From the NCBI GenBank assembly GCA_045658315.1, contig JAZOUV010000026.1, positions 1 through 13,273 of the forward strand: 13,273 bases of DNA. The letters are read 5' to 3'. Shown here piece by piece: positions 6,733 to 13,273 of the stretch (within the stretch, counting starts at the first letter, position 1; every line of letters begins with the position of its first letter). Both the position numbers and the translations under genes were made by a program. Below the pieces are notes generated by a model. That model searched no databases. It saw only the letters and a list, made by a program, of their open reading frames with translations, and had not been told where the DNA came from. This stretch comes from RGIG1995 sp045658315 (GTDB lineage Bacteria > Bacillota > Clostridia > Oscillospirales > CAG-272).

Positions 6733-9700
6733 TTAAGCGTCAATTGTAGAAATCGTCAATGTTGTTTCTTCGAGCACGTCAAGAAGAACTCTTACGGTAT
6801 CGAGCGAAGTAAACATAGTTACGTTGTTTTCAGTAGCATACTTTCTTATCTCAAAACCGTCGCGTGTTGTACCCGAAGACGAGGGGTCGCTTGTGTTGAT
6901 AACGTAAGCGATATGTCCCTGGCGAATCAACTCTGCCAACTCTTCGGCATCCTCGGAAAGCTTTTTAATTATGTGGGTACGTATTCCGTTTTCTTTAAGG
7001 AACTTAGCCGTTCCCGAAGTTGCCTCAATATTAAATCCGAGATTGTAGAAGCGACGGATAAGAGGAAGTGCCTCTTCTTTATCACAGTCAGCAATAGTCG
7101 CAAGCACCGTACCATAATTCTGGAGGTGCATACCCGATGCCTGAAGTGCTTTATAAAGTGCTCTGTAGAACTTGTCGTCATATCCGATAGCTTCACCGGT
7201 AGACTTCATTTCGGGAGAAAGGTAAGCATCAAGTCCGCGAAGCTTGTTGAACGAGAACACGGGTACTTTTACATACCATCTGTTCTTTTCTTGGGGATAG
7301 AGTGAGAAGAGTCCCTGCTCCTTGAGAGACTTGCCGAGAATTACCTCTGTAGCAATGTCAGCCAAGCTGTATCCGGTTGACTTTGAAAGGAACGGTACAG
7401 TTCTTGAAGAACGTGGATTTACTTCAATGATAAACACCTCATCGTTCTTATCAACAATAAACTGAATATTGTAAAGACCGATTATACCAATTCCAAGGCC
7501 GAGCTTCTTGGCGTATTGAAGAATAGTACCCTTTACCTTGTCGGAAATCGAGAAGGCGGGATATACGCTTATAGAGTCTCCCGAGTGAACACCGGTTCTT
7601 TCAACGAGCTCCATAATACCGGGAACAAACACATCGTGTCCGTCGCAGATAGCATCGACTTCGACTTCTTTACCGCTGATGTACTTGTCAACAAGAACGG
7701 GCTTGTCCTCGTCTATCTCAACCGCTGTTTTAAGGTAATGGCGGAGCTGTTCTTCGTTGGCAACTATTTGCATTGCACGCCCGCCAAGTACGAATGAAGG
7801 ACGGACAAGTACAGGATATCCAATCTTCGCCGCAGCAGCAACACCGTCTTCAATCTTGGTAACTGCTCTGCCCTCGGGCTGAGGAATATTAAGCTCCTTA
7901 AGAAGCTTTTCAAATGCATCTCTGTTTTCTGCCTTGTCGATAGCTGCACAGTCGGTACCGATTATCTTAACACCGAGGTCGTAGAGAGGCTGAGCAAGGT
8001 TTATTGCAGTCTGACCGCCAAGTGATGCGATAACACCCTCGGGCTTCTCAAACTCGATAATGTTCATAACATCTTCGGGAGTAAGAGGCTCAAAATAGAG
8101 CTTATCAGCCGTCGTATAGTCTGTCGAAACGGTTTCGGGGTTATTGTTAATAATAATAGCCTCGTAACCGGAGTTCTTTATAGTAGTTACAGCGTGTACC
8201 GTCGAGTAGTCAAATTCTACGCCCTGACCGATTCTGATAGGACCTGCACCAAGCACAACAATCTTCTTCTTATCGGTGAGCACCGATGCGTTTTCACCGG
8301 TGTATGATGAATAGAAATAAGGAATATATGCTCCTGTATGACAAGTATCAACCATTCTGAATACGGGGAAAAGGTTATGCTCTTTTCTGAACTTGAATAC
8401 GTCAAGCTCTGTGCATTCCCACATTCTTGCAACGTATTTGTCGCTAAAGCCCATCTTTTTAGCAGCTTTAAGTGTTTCAAGCTCGAAAGCGTGTCCCTTA
8501 AGAGTTTCTTCCATATCAACTATGTTCTTGATAGCTTCAAGGAAGAAGGGGGTAATTTTCGTAATATCGTGAATCTCAGCAACTGTAGCACCGCGATAAA
8601 TAAGCTCAGCGATAGCAAAAATATTGTCATCACGGAACTCGCTGATGTAAGAACGAAGCTCAACATCTGTCATATGGTCAAACTTGTGGTGATAAATGTG
8701 ATTTACGCCAACCTCAAGAGAACGAATGCCCTTAAGCAAACATTCTTCAAGAGTTGAGCCGATACCCATAACTTCACCGGTAGCCTTCATCTGTGTACCG
8801 AGTTGGTTTGAAGCGGTAGTAAACTTATCAAACGGGAATCTGGGAAGCTTCGCTATAACGTAATCGAGACGTGGCTCGAAAGCAGCGTTTGTATTGGCAA
8901 TCTTAATTTCATCAAGAGTCATACCAACAGCAATTTTTGCGGTAACACGTGCAATAGGATATCCCGAAGCCTTCGAGGCAAGTGCGGAAGAACGCGAAAC
9001 ACGGGGATTGACCTCGATAAGATAGTAGTTGCTTGAATGGGGGTCAAGTGCAAACTGAACGTTACAACCGCCCTTAATTTCAAGTGCTCTTATTAATTTG
9101 ATAGCAGAGTCATTAAGCATCTTTTGGTCGTGCTCGGAAAGAGTCATAATTGGAGCAACAACGAGTGAGTCGCCGGTATGAACGCCGACAGGGTCGATGT
9201 TTTCCATACCGCAGATAGTGATAGCGGTATCGTTACCGTCTCTCATTACCTCGAACTCGATTTCCTTGTAACCTTTAACGCTCTTTTCTATAAGAACCTG
9301 ATGAACGGGCGAGAGTTAGAAGGCATTGACAGCAACCTCACAAAGCTCTTCTTCATTGTTTGCAAAACCGCCGCCTGTACCGCCGAGAGTAAACGCAGGA
9401 CGAAGAACTACGGGATAACCGATTCTTTTTGCCGCCGCCTTTGCTTCTTCAAGGTTGTACGAAATTTCCGAGGGAATAGTGGGTTCGCCTATTGAACGGC
9501 AAAGCTCCTTAAACAATTCTCTGTCCTCTGCTCTTTCAATACTTTCACTGCTTGTACCGAGAAGCTCTGTATGACATTCTTTAAGAACGCCCTTCTGTTC
9601 AAGCTGCATAGCAAGGTTAAGACCTGTCTGTCCGCCGATTCCGGGGATAATAGCGTCGGGACGCTCATATCTCAATATTCTTGCAACGTATTCAAGTGTA

Positions 9701-9906
9701 AGAGGCTCCATATAAACCTTGTCCGCAATAGTGGTATCTGTCATTATCGTCGCAGGGTTAGAGTTTACAAGTACTACCTCATATCCCTCTTCCTTGAGTG
9801 CAAGACATGCCTGAGTTCCCGCATAGTCGAACTCTGCCGCCTGACCGATTACTATAGGTCCTGAGCCTATAATCATAATCTTTTTTAAATCTGTTCTCTT
9901 TGCCAT
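6733..9906 (-). pseudogene. carB: Carbamoyl-phosphate synthase large subunit, interrupted by one in-frame TAA
   Basis: CarB makes carbamoyl phosphate from bicarbonate, ammonia (from glutamine via CarA) and two ATP. The gene starts at ATG 9906 with GGGGGAT upstream and would encode 1057 residues, near the usual 1060-1070. Codon 197 (9316-9318) is TAA. The frame is unchanged across it: residues before end VAVNAF and those after begin LSPVHQVLIEKS, which matches the conserved GLxxSPV-type segment with only one codon replaced. So this is a nonsense codon, not a frameshift. Both ATP-grasp halves are otherwise present (the second starts near residue 547 with IVVLGAGPIRIGQG), as is the C-terminal MGS-like allosteric domain (about 943-1057). 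The 196-residue product would lack a complete first ATP-grasp. The first ATG after the stop is at 9246 (837 codons), without a well-placed ribosome binding site. It could be a pseudogene, a sequence error, or readthrough. Its neighbours are intact, which favours a recent change or an error. Confidence 0.9.
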
Positions 9907-9925
9907 TTTTTCTATCCCCCGTTAT

Positions 9926-11200
9926 TTATTCTAAATCCAATCCGCCGTTATATACGATGTTGCCGTTAGCTAAAGTCAGTTTACATTCACCGTAAACCTC
10001 GTGTCCCTTGAAAGGAGTAGCAACACCCATTGACTTAAATTCGGCGGGGTCTATTGTATACCTTTTGTTTAAATCAAACACCGTAAGGTCTGCCTTTTTG
10101 CCTACTTCGATGCCTTTGTTTATGTTAAATCTTTTTGATGGATTCACATACATTACTTCGATAAGCTTTTCAAGTGTCATAACACCTTTTTTAACAAGGT
10201 ATGTATACATCGCAGCAAAGCTCGTCTCTATTCCGACAACACCCATATTACTTCCCGAAAGTCCCTTTGACTTTTCTTCAGCCGAGTGGGGTGCGTGGTC
10301 TGTGGCTATCATATCGACCGTTCCGTCGAGTAACCCTTCAACAAGAGCTTTTCTATCCGCTTCGCTTCTGATAGGCGGATTCATTTTGAATCTTCCGTCT
10401 TCTTCAAGCATCATATCGTTCATTATCAGATAGTGGGGAGCCGTCTCGCACGTAACGTCAAGCCCTTTTTTCTTGGCTTGTCTTATAAGCTCAACACTTT
10501 CTTTTGTCGATATATGACATACGTGGTATTTGCAACCGATTTTTTCAACGAGCTTCAAATCTCTTTCAATTTGCTTCCATTCAGATGCAGAGCAAATCCC
10601 CTTATGTCCGTGAAGCTTCGCATATTCGCCCTCGTGAATATATCCTCCGAAAAGTAAGCTGTTATCTTCGCAATGTGCAGAAATTATTTTTCCAAGCGAC
10701 TTTGCTTTCAGCATAGCCTTTTTCATCATCTCGTCAGACTGTACACCGCGTCCGTCGTCGGAATAGCCTATAACGTTATCTGCCATTCCTTCCATATCGG
10801 ACAATTCTTCGCCAATCTGCTGTTTTGTTATCGTACCGAATGGGTGAACGTTTATGACGGCATCTTTTTTAATTAAATCGAGCTGTATCTGTAAGTTCTC
10901 AATGCAGTCGGGTGCAGGACTCAGATTAGGCATGGTGCATACGTCAGTGAAGCCGCCCCGTGCCGCCGCAAGAGAGCCTGTAGCTATCGTTTCTTTATAA
11001 GAAAAACCCGGTTCACGAAAATGCACATGCACGTCGGTGAAACCGGGAAAAATATAAAACGAAGAACAATCAACGACCAAAGAACCGTTATGTTTGGGGT
11101 GGCTTTCCAAACCTGTAACGGTGCCGTTTGCTATATGAATTGACATTTTCTGAAATTTACCGGCGGAATATACCATTCCGTCTTTCAAAAGCAATTCCAT
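9926..11200 (-). CDS. pyrC: Dihydroorotase, type I
   Basis: 424 residues, cytoplasmic. It cyclises carbamoyl-aspartate to dihydroorotate, the third step of the pathway. It is an amidohydrolase-fold metalloenzyme. Metal ligands are recognisable as H58 and H60 in DVHVHFREPG, D149 in YSDDG (type I enzymes often use this Asp instead of a carbamylated Lys), H176 in SAHCED, H229 in CHIST and D301 in ATDHAPH. MNPPIRS is at 273-279. The frame is open 16 codons further up to an ATG at 11248, but that stretch lies inside the leader terminator hairpin and lacks a ribosome binding site. The ATG at 11200 has AAGGAAAGA upstream and starts MELLLKDGMVY, as the family does. It is the first gene of the operon, 19 nt before carB. 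Confidence 0.96.
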   Translation of the reverse strand: MELLLKDGMVYSAGKFQKMSIHIANGTVTGLESHPKHNGSLVVDCSSFYIFPGFTDVHVHFREPGFSYKETIATGSLAAARGGFTDVCTMPNLSPAPDCIENLQIQLDLIKKDAVINVHPFGTITKQQIGEELSDMEGMADNVIGYSDDGRGVQSDEMMKKAMLKAKSLGKIISAHCEDNSLLFGGYIHEGEYAKLHGHKGICSASEWKQIERDLKLVEKIGCKYHVCHISTKESVELIRQAKKKGLDVTCETAPHYLIMNDMMLEEDGRFKMNPPIRSEADRKALVEGLLDGTVDMIATDHAPHSAEEKSKGLSGSNMGVVGIETSFAAMYTYLVKKGVMTLEKLIEVMYVNPSKRFNINKGIEVGKKADLTVFDLNKRYTIDPAEFKSMGVATPFKGHEVYGECKLTLANGNIVYNGGLDLE

Positions 11201-11216
11201 TCCATCTTTCCTTTTC

Positions 11217-11244
11217 AAAAAATCAACCTTGCCGAGCAAGGTTG
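11217..11244 (-). terminator. Leader terminator (putative attenuator) of the pyr operon
   Basis: CAACCTTGC and GCAAGGTTG form a perfect 9-bp stem with a 3-nt loop, followed on the minus strand by A and six T (11217-11222). It lies about 65 nt after the predicted transcript start and ends 16 nt before the pyrC ATG, leaving only the ribosome binding site in between. A complete intrinsic terminator between promoter and first gene is the hallmark of transcription attenuation. Confidence 0.8.
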
Positions 11245-11308
11245 ACATAGTTTTAGCGTTATGTAAAAGTAATCGAAACTATGTCGATATGCTTTACTTA
11301 TTCATATC
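11244..11308 (-). promoter_or_regulatory. pyr operon leader RNA: two stems upstream of the attenuator
   Basis: The first stem, GATATG/CATATC (11303-11308 with 11286-11291, 11-nt loop), begins at the predicted transcript start. Directly after it, GACATAGTTT (11276-11285 read on the minus strand) pairs perfectly over 10 bp with AAACTATGTC (11244-11253), around a 22-nt loop. The 3' arm of this stem shares its last base with the first base of the terminator stem, so the helices could stack end to end. I see no PyrR anti-antiterminator consensus and no upstream segment complementary to the terminator's 5' arm, so the switching mechanism is not evident. A T-box or known riboswitch is not recognised. 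Confidence 0.6.
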
Positions 11309-11314
11309 TAATCT

Positions 11315-11343
11315 ATTATAACACATACACTCTCTTAAGTCAA
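11315..11343 (-). promoter_or_regulatory. Promoter of the pyr operon
   Basis: On the minus strand TTGACT (11338-11343) is followed after 17 nt by a perfect TATAAT (11315-11320), with TG at the extended -10 position. Start predicted near 11308. A second TGTTATAAT lies further upstream (11391-11399) without a recognisable -35 and is less convincing. Confidence 0.85.
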
Positions 11344-11401
11344 TAAGCAATATCTCAAATTTGACATTTTTTTATCACGAAATTAGTGCAATTATAACAA
11401 C

Positions 11402-11458
11402 AAAAACACCTCAGTTTTCTACATCGCTATATGCTACCTCAAAAAACAAGGTGTTTTT
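11402..11458 (-). terminator. Long-loop terminator after the duplicated-domain lipoprotein gene
   Basis: AAAAACACCT and AGGTGTTTTT form a perfect 10-bp stem with a 37-nt loop, T-rich on the 3' side of both strands, about 27 nt after the lipoprotein stop. The CACCT arm can alternatively pair with a nearer AGGT inside the loop. It probably separates the lipoprotein transcript from the pyr promoter. The long loop makes it weaker than a canonical terminator. Confidence 0.55.
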
Positions 11459-11484
11459 TTCATATAATTTGATTAGTTTTTATT

Positions 11485-12342
11485 TCATAATTTACTCCAT
11501 ATCTCATCATCTAACGAGTAACCACAATCAAATACACCGCCTGAAATAATAAATTGATCTATTATTTCTACATTGTCCTCATTAGTTCTATGCTGTTCAA
11601 TTATTATATCTTCCACTATCTCTCCGGGTATATACTCACCCTTGTACACAGTTTTAACTTTTATTTTTACCCGCCGAAATTCAATATTACGTTTTTGCGG
11701 TCCTTCAATTACAAGACTTGCCCCTTTTTCTACAATCTCGCCAATATATACATTCTCCGCCTTATCACATGCAGTTACAAGATTATCTATTCCATAGTAA
11801 AATTCTATAAGATTTTTGTATGAATCAAGTCCAAAAAAACGCGACAATATTTCTTCGTAATTTTTCGGCGGTTTTCCTCCTTCAAAAACAGTAGTATAAT
11901 CAGTATATTTATCAGCATCTTGTTTCAAACTGCCGTCTTCAAATATTCTAATTAACCTATAACAATTGTCTATTGTTCCATAATCATATTCATCGATAAT
12001 TTCATCTGTTCCTGTCATCACCAAATATCTTCCACCAATCTCAATAAATCCCTCTTCGGCATGGGTTATGATATATGTGGAATATTCAAATTTGTCCTCA
12101 ACAGTATCACCAACCAAATAATCGCCTTTATGTACTACGTCTATATTTACAGTAAGCTTATAATCCTCATTTACTTTTTCTATGTTGACTAATTTACCTT
12201 CATATACATTTTTTGCCACCTGAAACGACTCTTCAAAGCTATACGGTATTACATATGGATCTACAAGGTCTTCACCTTTACACCCCCACAAAAAAACGGC
12301 ACAAAACAAAAACAAAACAATTATGTTTTTTGCATTTTTCAC
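11485..12342 (-). CDS. Putative lipoprotein with an internally duplicated domain
   Basis: 285 residues, family not recognised. The start is GTG at 12342, with GGAG eight bases upstream. Residues 1-20 are a lipoprotein signal (basic KNAK, hydrophobic stretch, lipobox LWGC) with C21 as the lipidation site, so the protein is probably anchored on the outer face of the membrane. Two related segments are visible. Residues 37-85 contain AKNVYEGKLV and later HKGDYLVGDTVED; residues 188-246 contain AENVYIGEIV and later YKGEYIPGEIVED. Each looks like a compact beta-rich unit, joined by about 100 residues. Composition is acidic and AT-rich compared with the pyr genes. A truncated relative lies immediately upstream (12725-12955), suggesting a small local family. 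The MITE-like element ends 28 nt before the start codon. The function cannot be stated. Confidence 0.8.
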   Translation of the reverse strand: MKNAKNIIVLFLFCAVFLWGCKGEDLVDPYVIPYSFEESFQVAKNVYEGKLVNIEKVNEDYKLTVNIDVVHKGDYLVGDTVEDKFEYSTYIITHAEEGFIEIGGRYLVMTGTDEIIDEYDYGTIDNCYRLIRIFEDGSLKQDADKYTDYTTVFEGGKPPKNYEEILSRFFGLDSYKNLIEFYYGIDNLVTACDKAENVYIGEIVEKGASLVIEGPQKRNIEFRRVKIKVKTVYKGEYIPGEIVEDIIIEQHRTNEDNVEIIDQFIISGGVFDCGYSLDDEIWSKL

Positions 12343-12369
12343 TAAGCATTCTCCTCTCTGACAATTATC

Positions 12370-12510
12370 GGGGCTGTCTCAAATTAAATTTTTGAAACAG
12401 CCTCATATACAAAACAACCAAAAAATCAAGGTTGTCATAAAAATAACCTTGACTTTTTTGTTATAGGTGTACATAGTGTTCACAATTTGTTAATGCTATG
12501 AGACAGCCCC
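12370..12510. mobile_element. 141-bp MITE-like element with 12-bp perfect terminal inverted repeats
   Basis: GGGGCTGTCTCA at 12370-12381 is exactly inverted as TGAGACAGCCCC at 12499-12510. A third partial copy, GAAACAGCCTC (12394-12404), makes the left 35 bp a near-palindrome. There is no coding capacity. Inside is an 8-bp stem, TCAAGGTT/AACCTTGA (12426-12433 and 12445-12452), flanked by A-run and T-run, which could terminate transcription in both directions. The flanks read AATT at 12363-12366 and 12513-12516. These could be a short target duplication if the element includes two or three bases beyond the repeats, but this is uncertain. The layout fits a non-autonomous element mobilised by an IS transposase elsewhere; the family was not identified. 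Confidence 0.6.
12426..12452. terminator. Bidirectional terminator-like hairpin inside the MITE-like element
   Basis: An 8-bp stem with an 11-nt loop, preceded by six A and followed by C and six T on the plus strand, so either strand would yield a stem plus U-run. On the minus strand it lies between the broken lipoprotein gene and the intact one, and could block readthrough between them. Confidence 0.5.
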
Positions 12511-12529
12511 ATAATTAGTTTTACAAGTA

Positions 12530-12724
12530 TTATTTCTTAATGTTTTTTATTTTTAGTTTTGCTTGTACTATAAACTCGTTAGATTTCTTTGAAAATTCTT
12601 TCTTTTGACCAATCTTTTTTTCCATAGTTTTTTCAATATACCTATCAAGTTGATTTGTTACTTTAGATTCATTATCGCCATCTTCAATTATGAATCTTCC
12701 TTGCGGTCTGCCGACGACAAAAAG
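12530..12724 (-). pseudogene. Open, lysine-rich remnant downstream of an in-frame TAA
   Basis: Directly after the TAA of the truncated lipoprotein, and in the same frame, 64 codons stay open to a TAA at 12530-12532. The predicted residues look protein-like: FVVGRPQGRFIIEDGD early, then a charged Lys/Glu-rich helix-like stretch, ending KIKNIKK. There is no start codon with a ribosome binding site at its head. It does not resemble the duplicated-domain lipoprotein next door, which would continue with a KGxYxxG motif. It may be the C-terminal part of a different, lost gene joined to the lipoprotein by deletion, or the tail of a lipoprotein gene carrying a nonsense codon. The family was not recognised. 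Confidence 0.35.
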
Positions 12725-12955
12725 TTAACTTGTGCTTTTAACAAAAGCAGGATCTTCACACAATTCATCAATTATTTCTCCGGAAAAAACATTTTTTGAA
12801 ATTTCAAATGTTTCCAAAAGTTTTGCATGAAAACACAAAGACAATGATTCTTCGTCTTCAACAAGTGTTTCCGATTGGTCAAGATTATTTTTGTTCTGAC
12901 AAGATAAAAACGTTAAAGTAATTATTAAGAATAAGACAAATACGTATTTCTTCAT
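12725..12955 (-). pseudogene. Truncated lipoprotein, relative of the neighbouring one
   Basis: 76 codons from ATG 12955, with GGAG about ten bases upstream. Residues 1-18 form a lipoprotein signal ending in lipobox TFLSC, with C19 as the probable lipidation site. Residues around 48-65 (ETFEISKNVFSGEIIDE) match the opening of both repeats in the neighbouring lipoprotein (ESFQVAKNVYEGKLV). The gene then stops at TAA 12725-12727, before the KGxYxxG half of the repeat would appear. It is therefore most likely a degraded 5' remnant rather than a complete small lipoprotein. The same frame stays open for a further 64 codons. It has its own candidate promoter at 13111-13139. Confidence 0.55.
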
Positions 12956-13073
12956 ATACTAGTGTCTCCTTTAGGTATAAACAGGATTTACAACACAACA
13001 AAAACAACATATATACACAACCAGCCGTATAGCTATGTATACGGTTATTCTGCACATCTTCATCTATAACCAT
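12885..13073 (-). CDS. Possible small ORF overlapping the truncated lipoprotein start
   Basis: 62 codons from ATG 13073, preceded by GAAAGAAGGTG with six-base spacing, the first good initiation site on the transcript predicted from the 13111-13139 promoter. The product begins MVIDEDVQNNRIHS, followed by a hydrophobic, Cys-rich stretch (residues 18-33). It overlaps the lipoprotein start in another frame, so one of the two is probably not translated as such or they are coupled. It may be a leader peptide or chance. No family recognised. Confidence 0.25.
   Translation of the reverse strand: MVIDEDVQNNRIHSYTAGCVYMLFLLCCKSCLYLKETLVYEEIRICLILNNYFNVFILSEQK
13025..13044. repeat. 7-bp inverted repeat upstream of the truncated lipoprotein
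   Basis: CCGTATA and TATACGG flank 6 nt, within the leader of the truncated lipoprotein gene. It could be an operator or an RNA hairpin. There is no T-run, so it is not a terminator. Confidence 0.4.
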
Positions 13074-13110
13074 CGGAAACACCTTCTTTCTGTATTTTAT
13101 CTTTAGGTAT

Positions 13111-13139
13111 ATTTTACCATATTATCGCTTATTATTCAA
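13111..13139 (-). promoter_or_regulatory. Candidate promoter of the truncated lipoprotein gene
   Basis: On the minus strand TTGAAT (13134-13139) precedes TAAAAT (13111-13116) by 17 nt, predicting a start near 13104 and a leader of about 150 nt. The surroundings are AT-rich, so chance matches are likelier here than for the pyr promoter. Confidence 0.45.
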
Positions 13140-13212
13140 TCTTTTTTGTGAATATCCAACAACAAAATTCACTCTTATTTTTTAGTGAAATGACACAAAA
13201 AACATTACGTTC

Positions 13213-13242
13213 AAAAAGAGGTCGAACAAAATGTTCGACCTC
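13213..13242 (-). terminator. Intrinsic terminator of a gene beyond the right edge
   Basis: GAGGTCGAACA pairs perfectly over 11 bp with TGTTCGACCTC around a 3-nt loop, followed on the minus strand by five T (13213-13217). There is no T-run on the plus strand side, so it serves minus-strand transcription coming from the right. A TGA at 13256-13258 in one frame could be the end of that gene, but too little sequence remains to judge. Between this hairpin and the promoter at 13139 I see nothing else. Confidence 0.8.
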
Positions 13243-13273
13243 AAAAAAATCGTATTCACCTAAACAACTTATC

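Noticed and set aside
9247..9318. Frameshift in carB
   Set aside because: The two long open parts are in the same frame (9906 minus 9246 is a multiple of three), and the residues between them match CarB directly, leaving a single TAA as the only defect.
11201..11248. Upstream ATG at 11248 as the true pyrC start
   Set aside because: It has no ribosome binding site, lies in leader stems, and adds 16 residues not typical of the family; the ATG at 11200 has a good site.
11244..11308. PyrR-binding loop or known riboswitch in the pyr leader
   Set aside because: The PyrR consensus loop was not found on inspection and no riboswitch core I know matches; kept only as an unassigned leader structure.
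11359..11396. Plus-strand promoter with TTGACA at 11361 and TATAAC at 11393
   Set aside because: The spacing is 26 nt, far too long, and no plus-strand gene follows.
11237..12440. Shared CAAGGTTG-x-CATA sequence between the pyr attenuator (11237-11250) and the MITE-like hairpin (12427-12440)
   Set aside because: The similarity is only about 13 bases and confined to terminator stems; chance is sufficient.
6733..12955. Reassigned genetic code with TAA as sense
   Set aside because: TAA is the normal terminator of several intact genes here (pyrC, pyrK, pyrE, pyrI) at the expected family lengths.
1..13273. CRISPR arrays, tRNA or rRNA genes, integrases or defence systems
   Set aside because: No regular direct repeats, tRNA-like folds or recognisable recombinase or defence proteins were seen on either strand.

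Overview
The window looks like chromosomal DNA from a low-to-moderate GC, Gram-positive Clostridia-type bacterium, plausibly gut-associated. The evidence is a class 1B dihydroorotate dehydrogenase with its PyrK partner, a PyrB/PyrI pair, strong AGGAGG-type ribosome binding sites, lipoproteins, and a large secreted von Willebrand A protein. Genus is not determinable from the sequence alone. Every gene I can support lies on the minus strand, so the text below runs from high to low coordinates.

Right part (about 11400-13273). This is an AT-rich accessory stretch. It holds a terminator for a gene beyond the right edge and a promoter driving a truncated lipoprotein gene. That gene reads, after an in-frame TAA, into about 64 further open codons of unknown origin. 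Next come a 141-bp element with 12-bp perfect terminal inverted repeats (MITE-like) and a full-length lipoprotein with an internally duplicated domain, related to the truncated one. A long-loop terminator closes the stretch.

Centre (about 2247-11343). A single operon for de novo UMP synthesis runs pyrC, carB, pyrK, pyrD, pyrF, pyrE, pyrB, pyrI. It starts from a near-consensus extended -10 promoter. Its leader holds two stems followed directly by a complete intrinsic terminator placed just before the pyrC ribosome binding site, which suggests transcription attenuation. No PyrR-type binding motif is recognisable. The operon ends in an intrinsic terminator. Together the genes cover carbamoyl phosphate to UMP, but carA (glutaminase subunit) and pyrR are absent from this locus. 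carB carries one in-frame TAA at codon 197, with both flanks otherwise intact and in the same frame. This is the most striking anomaly: a recent nonsense mutation, a sequence error, or a recoding event.

Left part (1-2176). A separate extended -10 promoter drives a secreted protein with an N-terminal signal peptide and a von Willebrand A domain with a complete MIDAS. Its 677 codons run off the left edge without a stop.

I found no clearly novel multi-gene system. The observations most worth checking are the carB stop, the pyr leader architecture, and the small inverted-repeat element beside the decayed lipoprotein gene.
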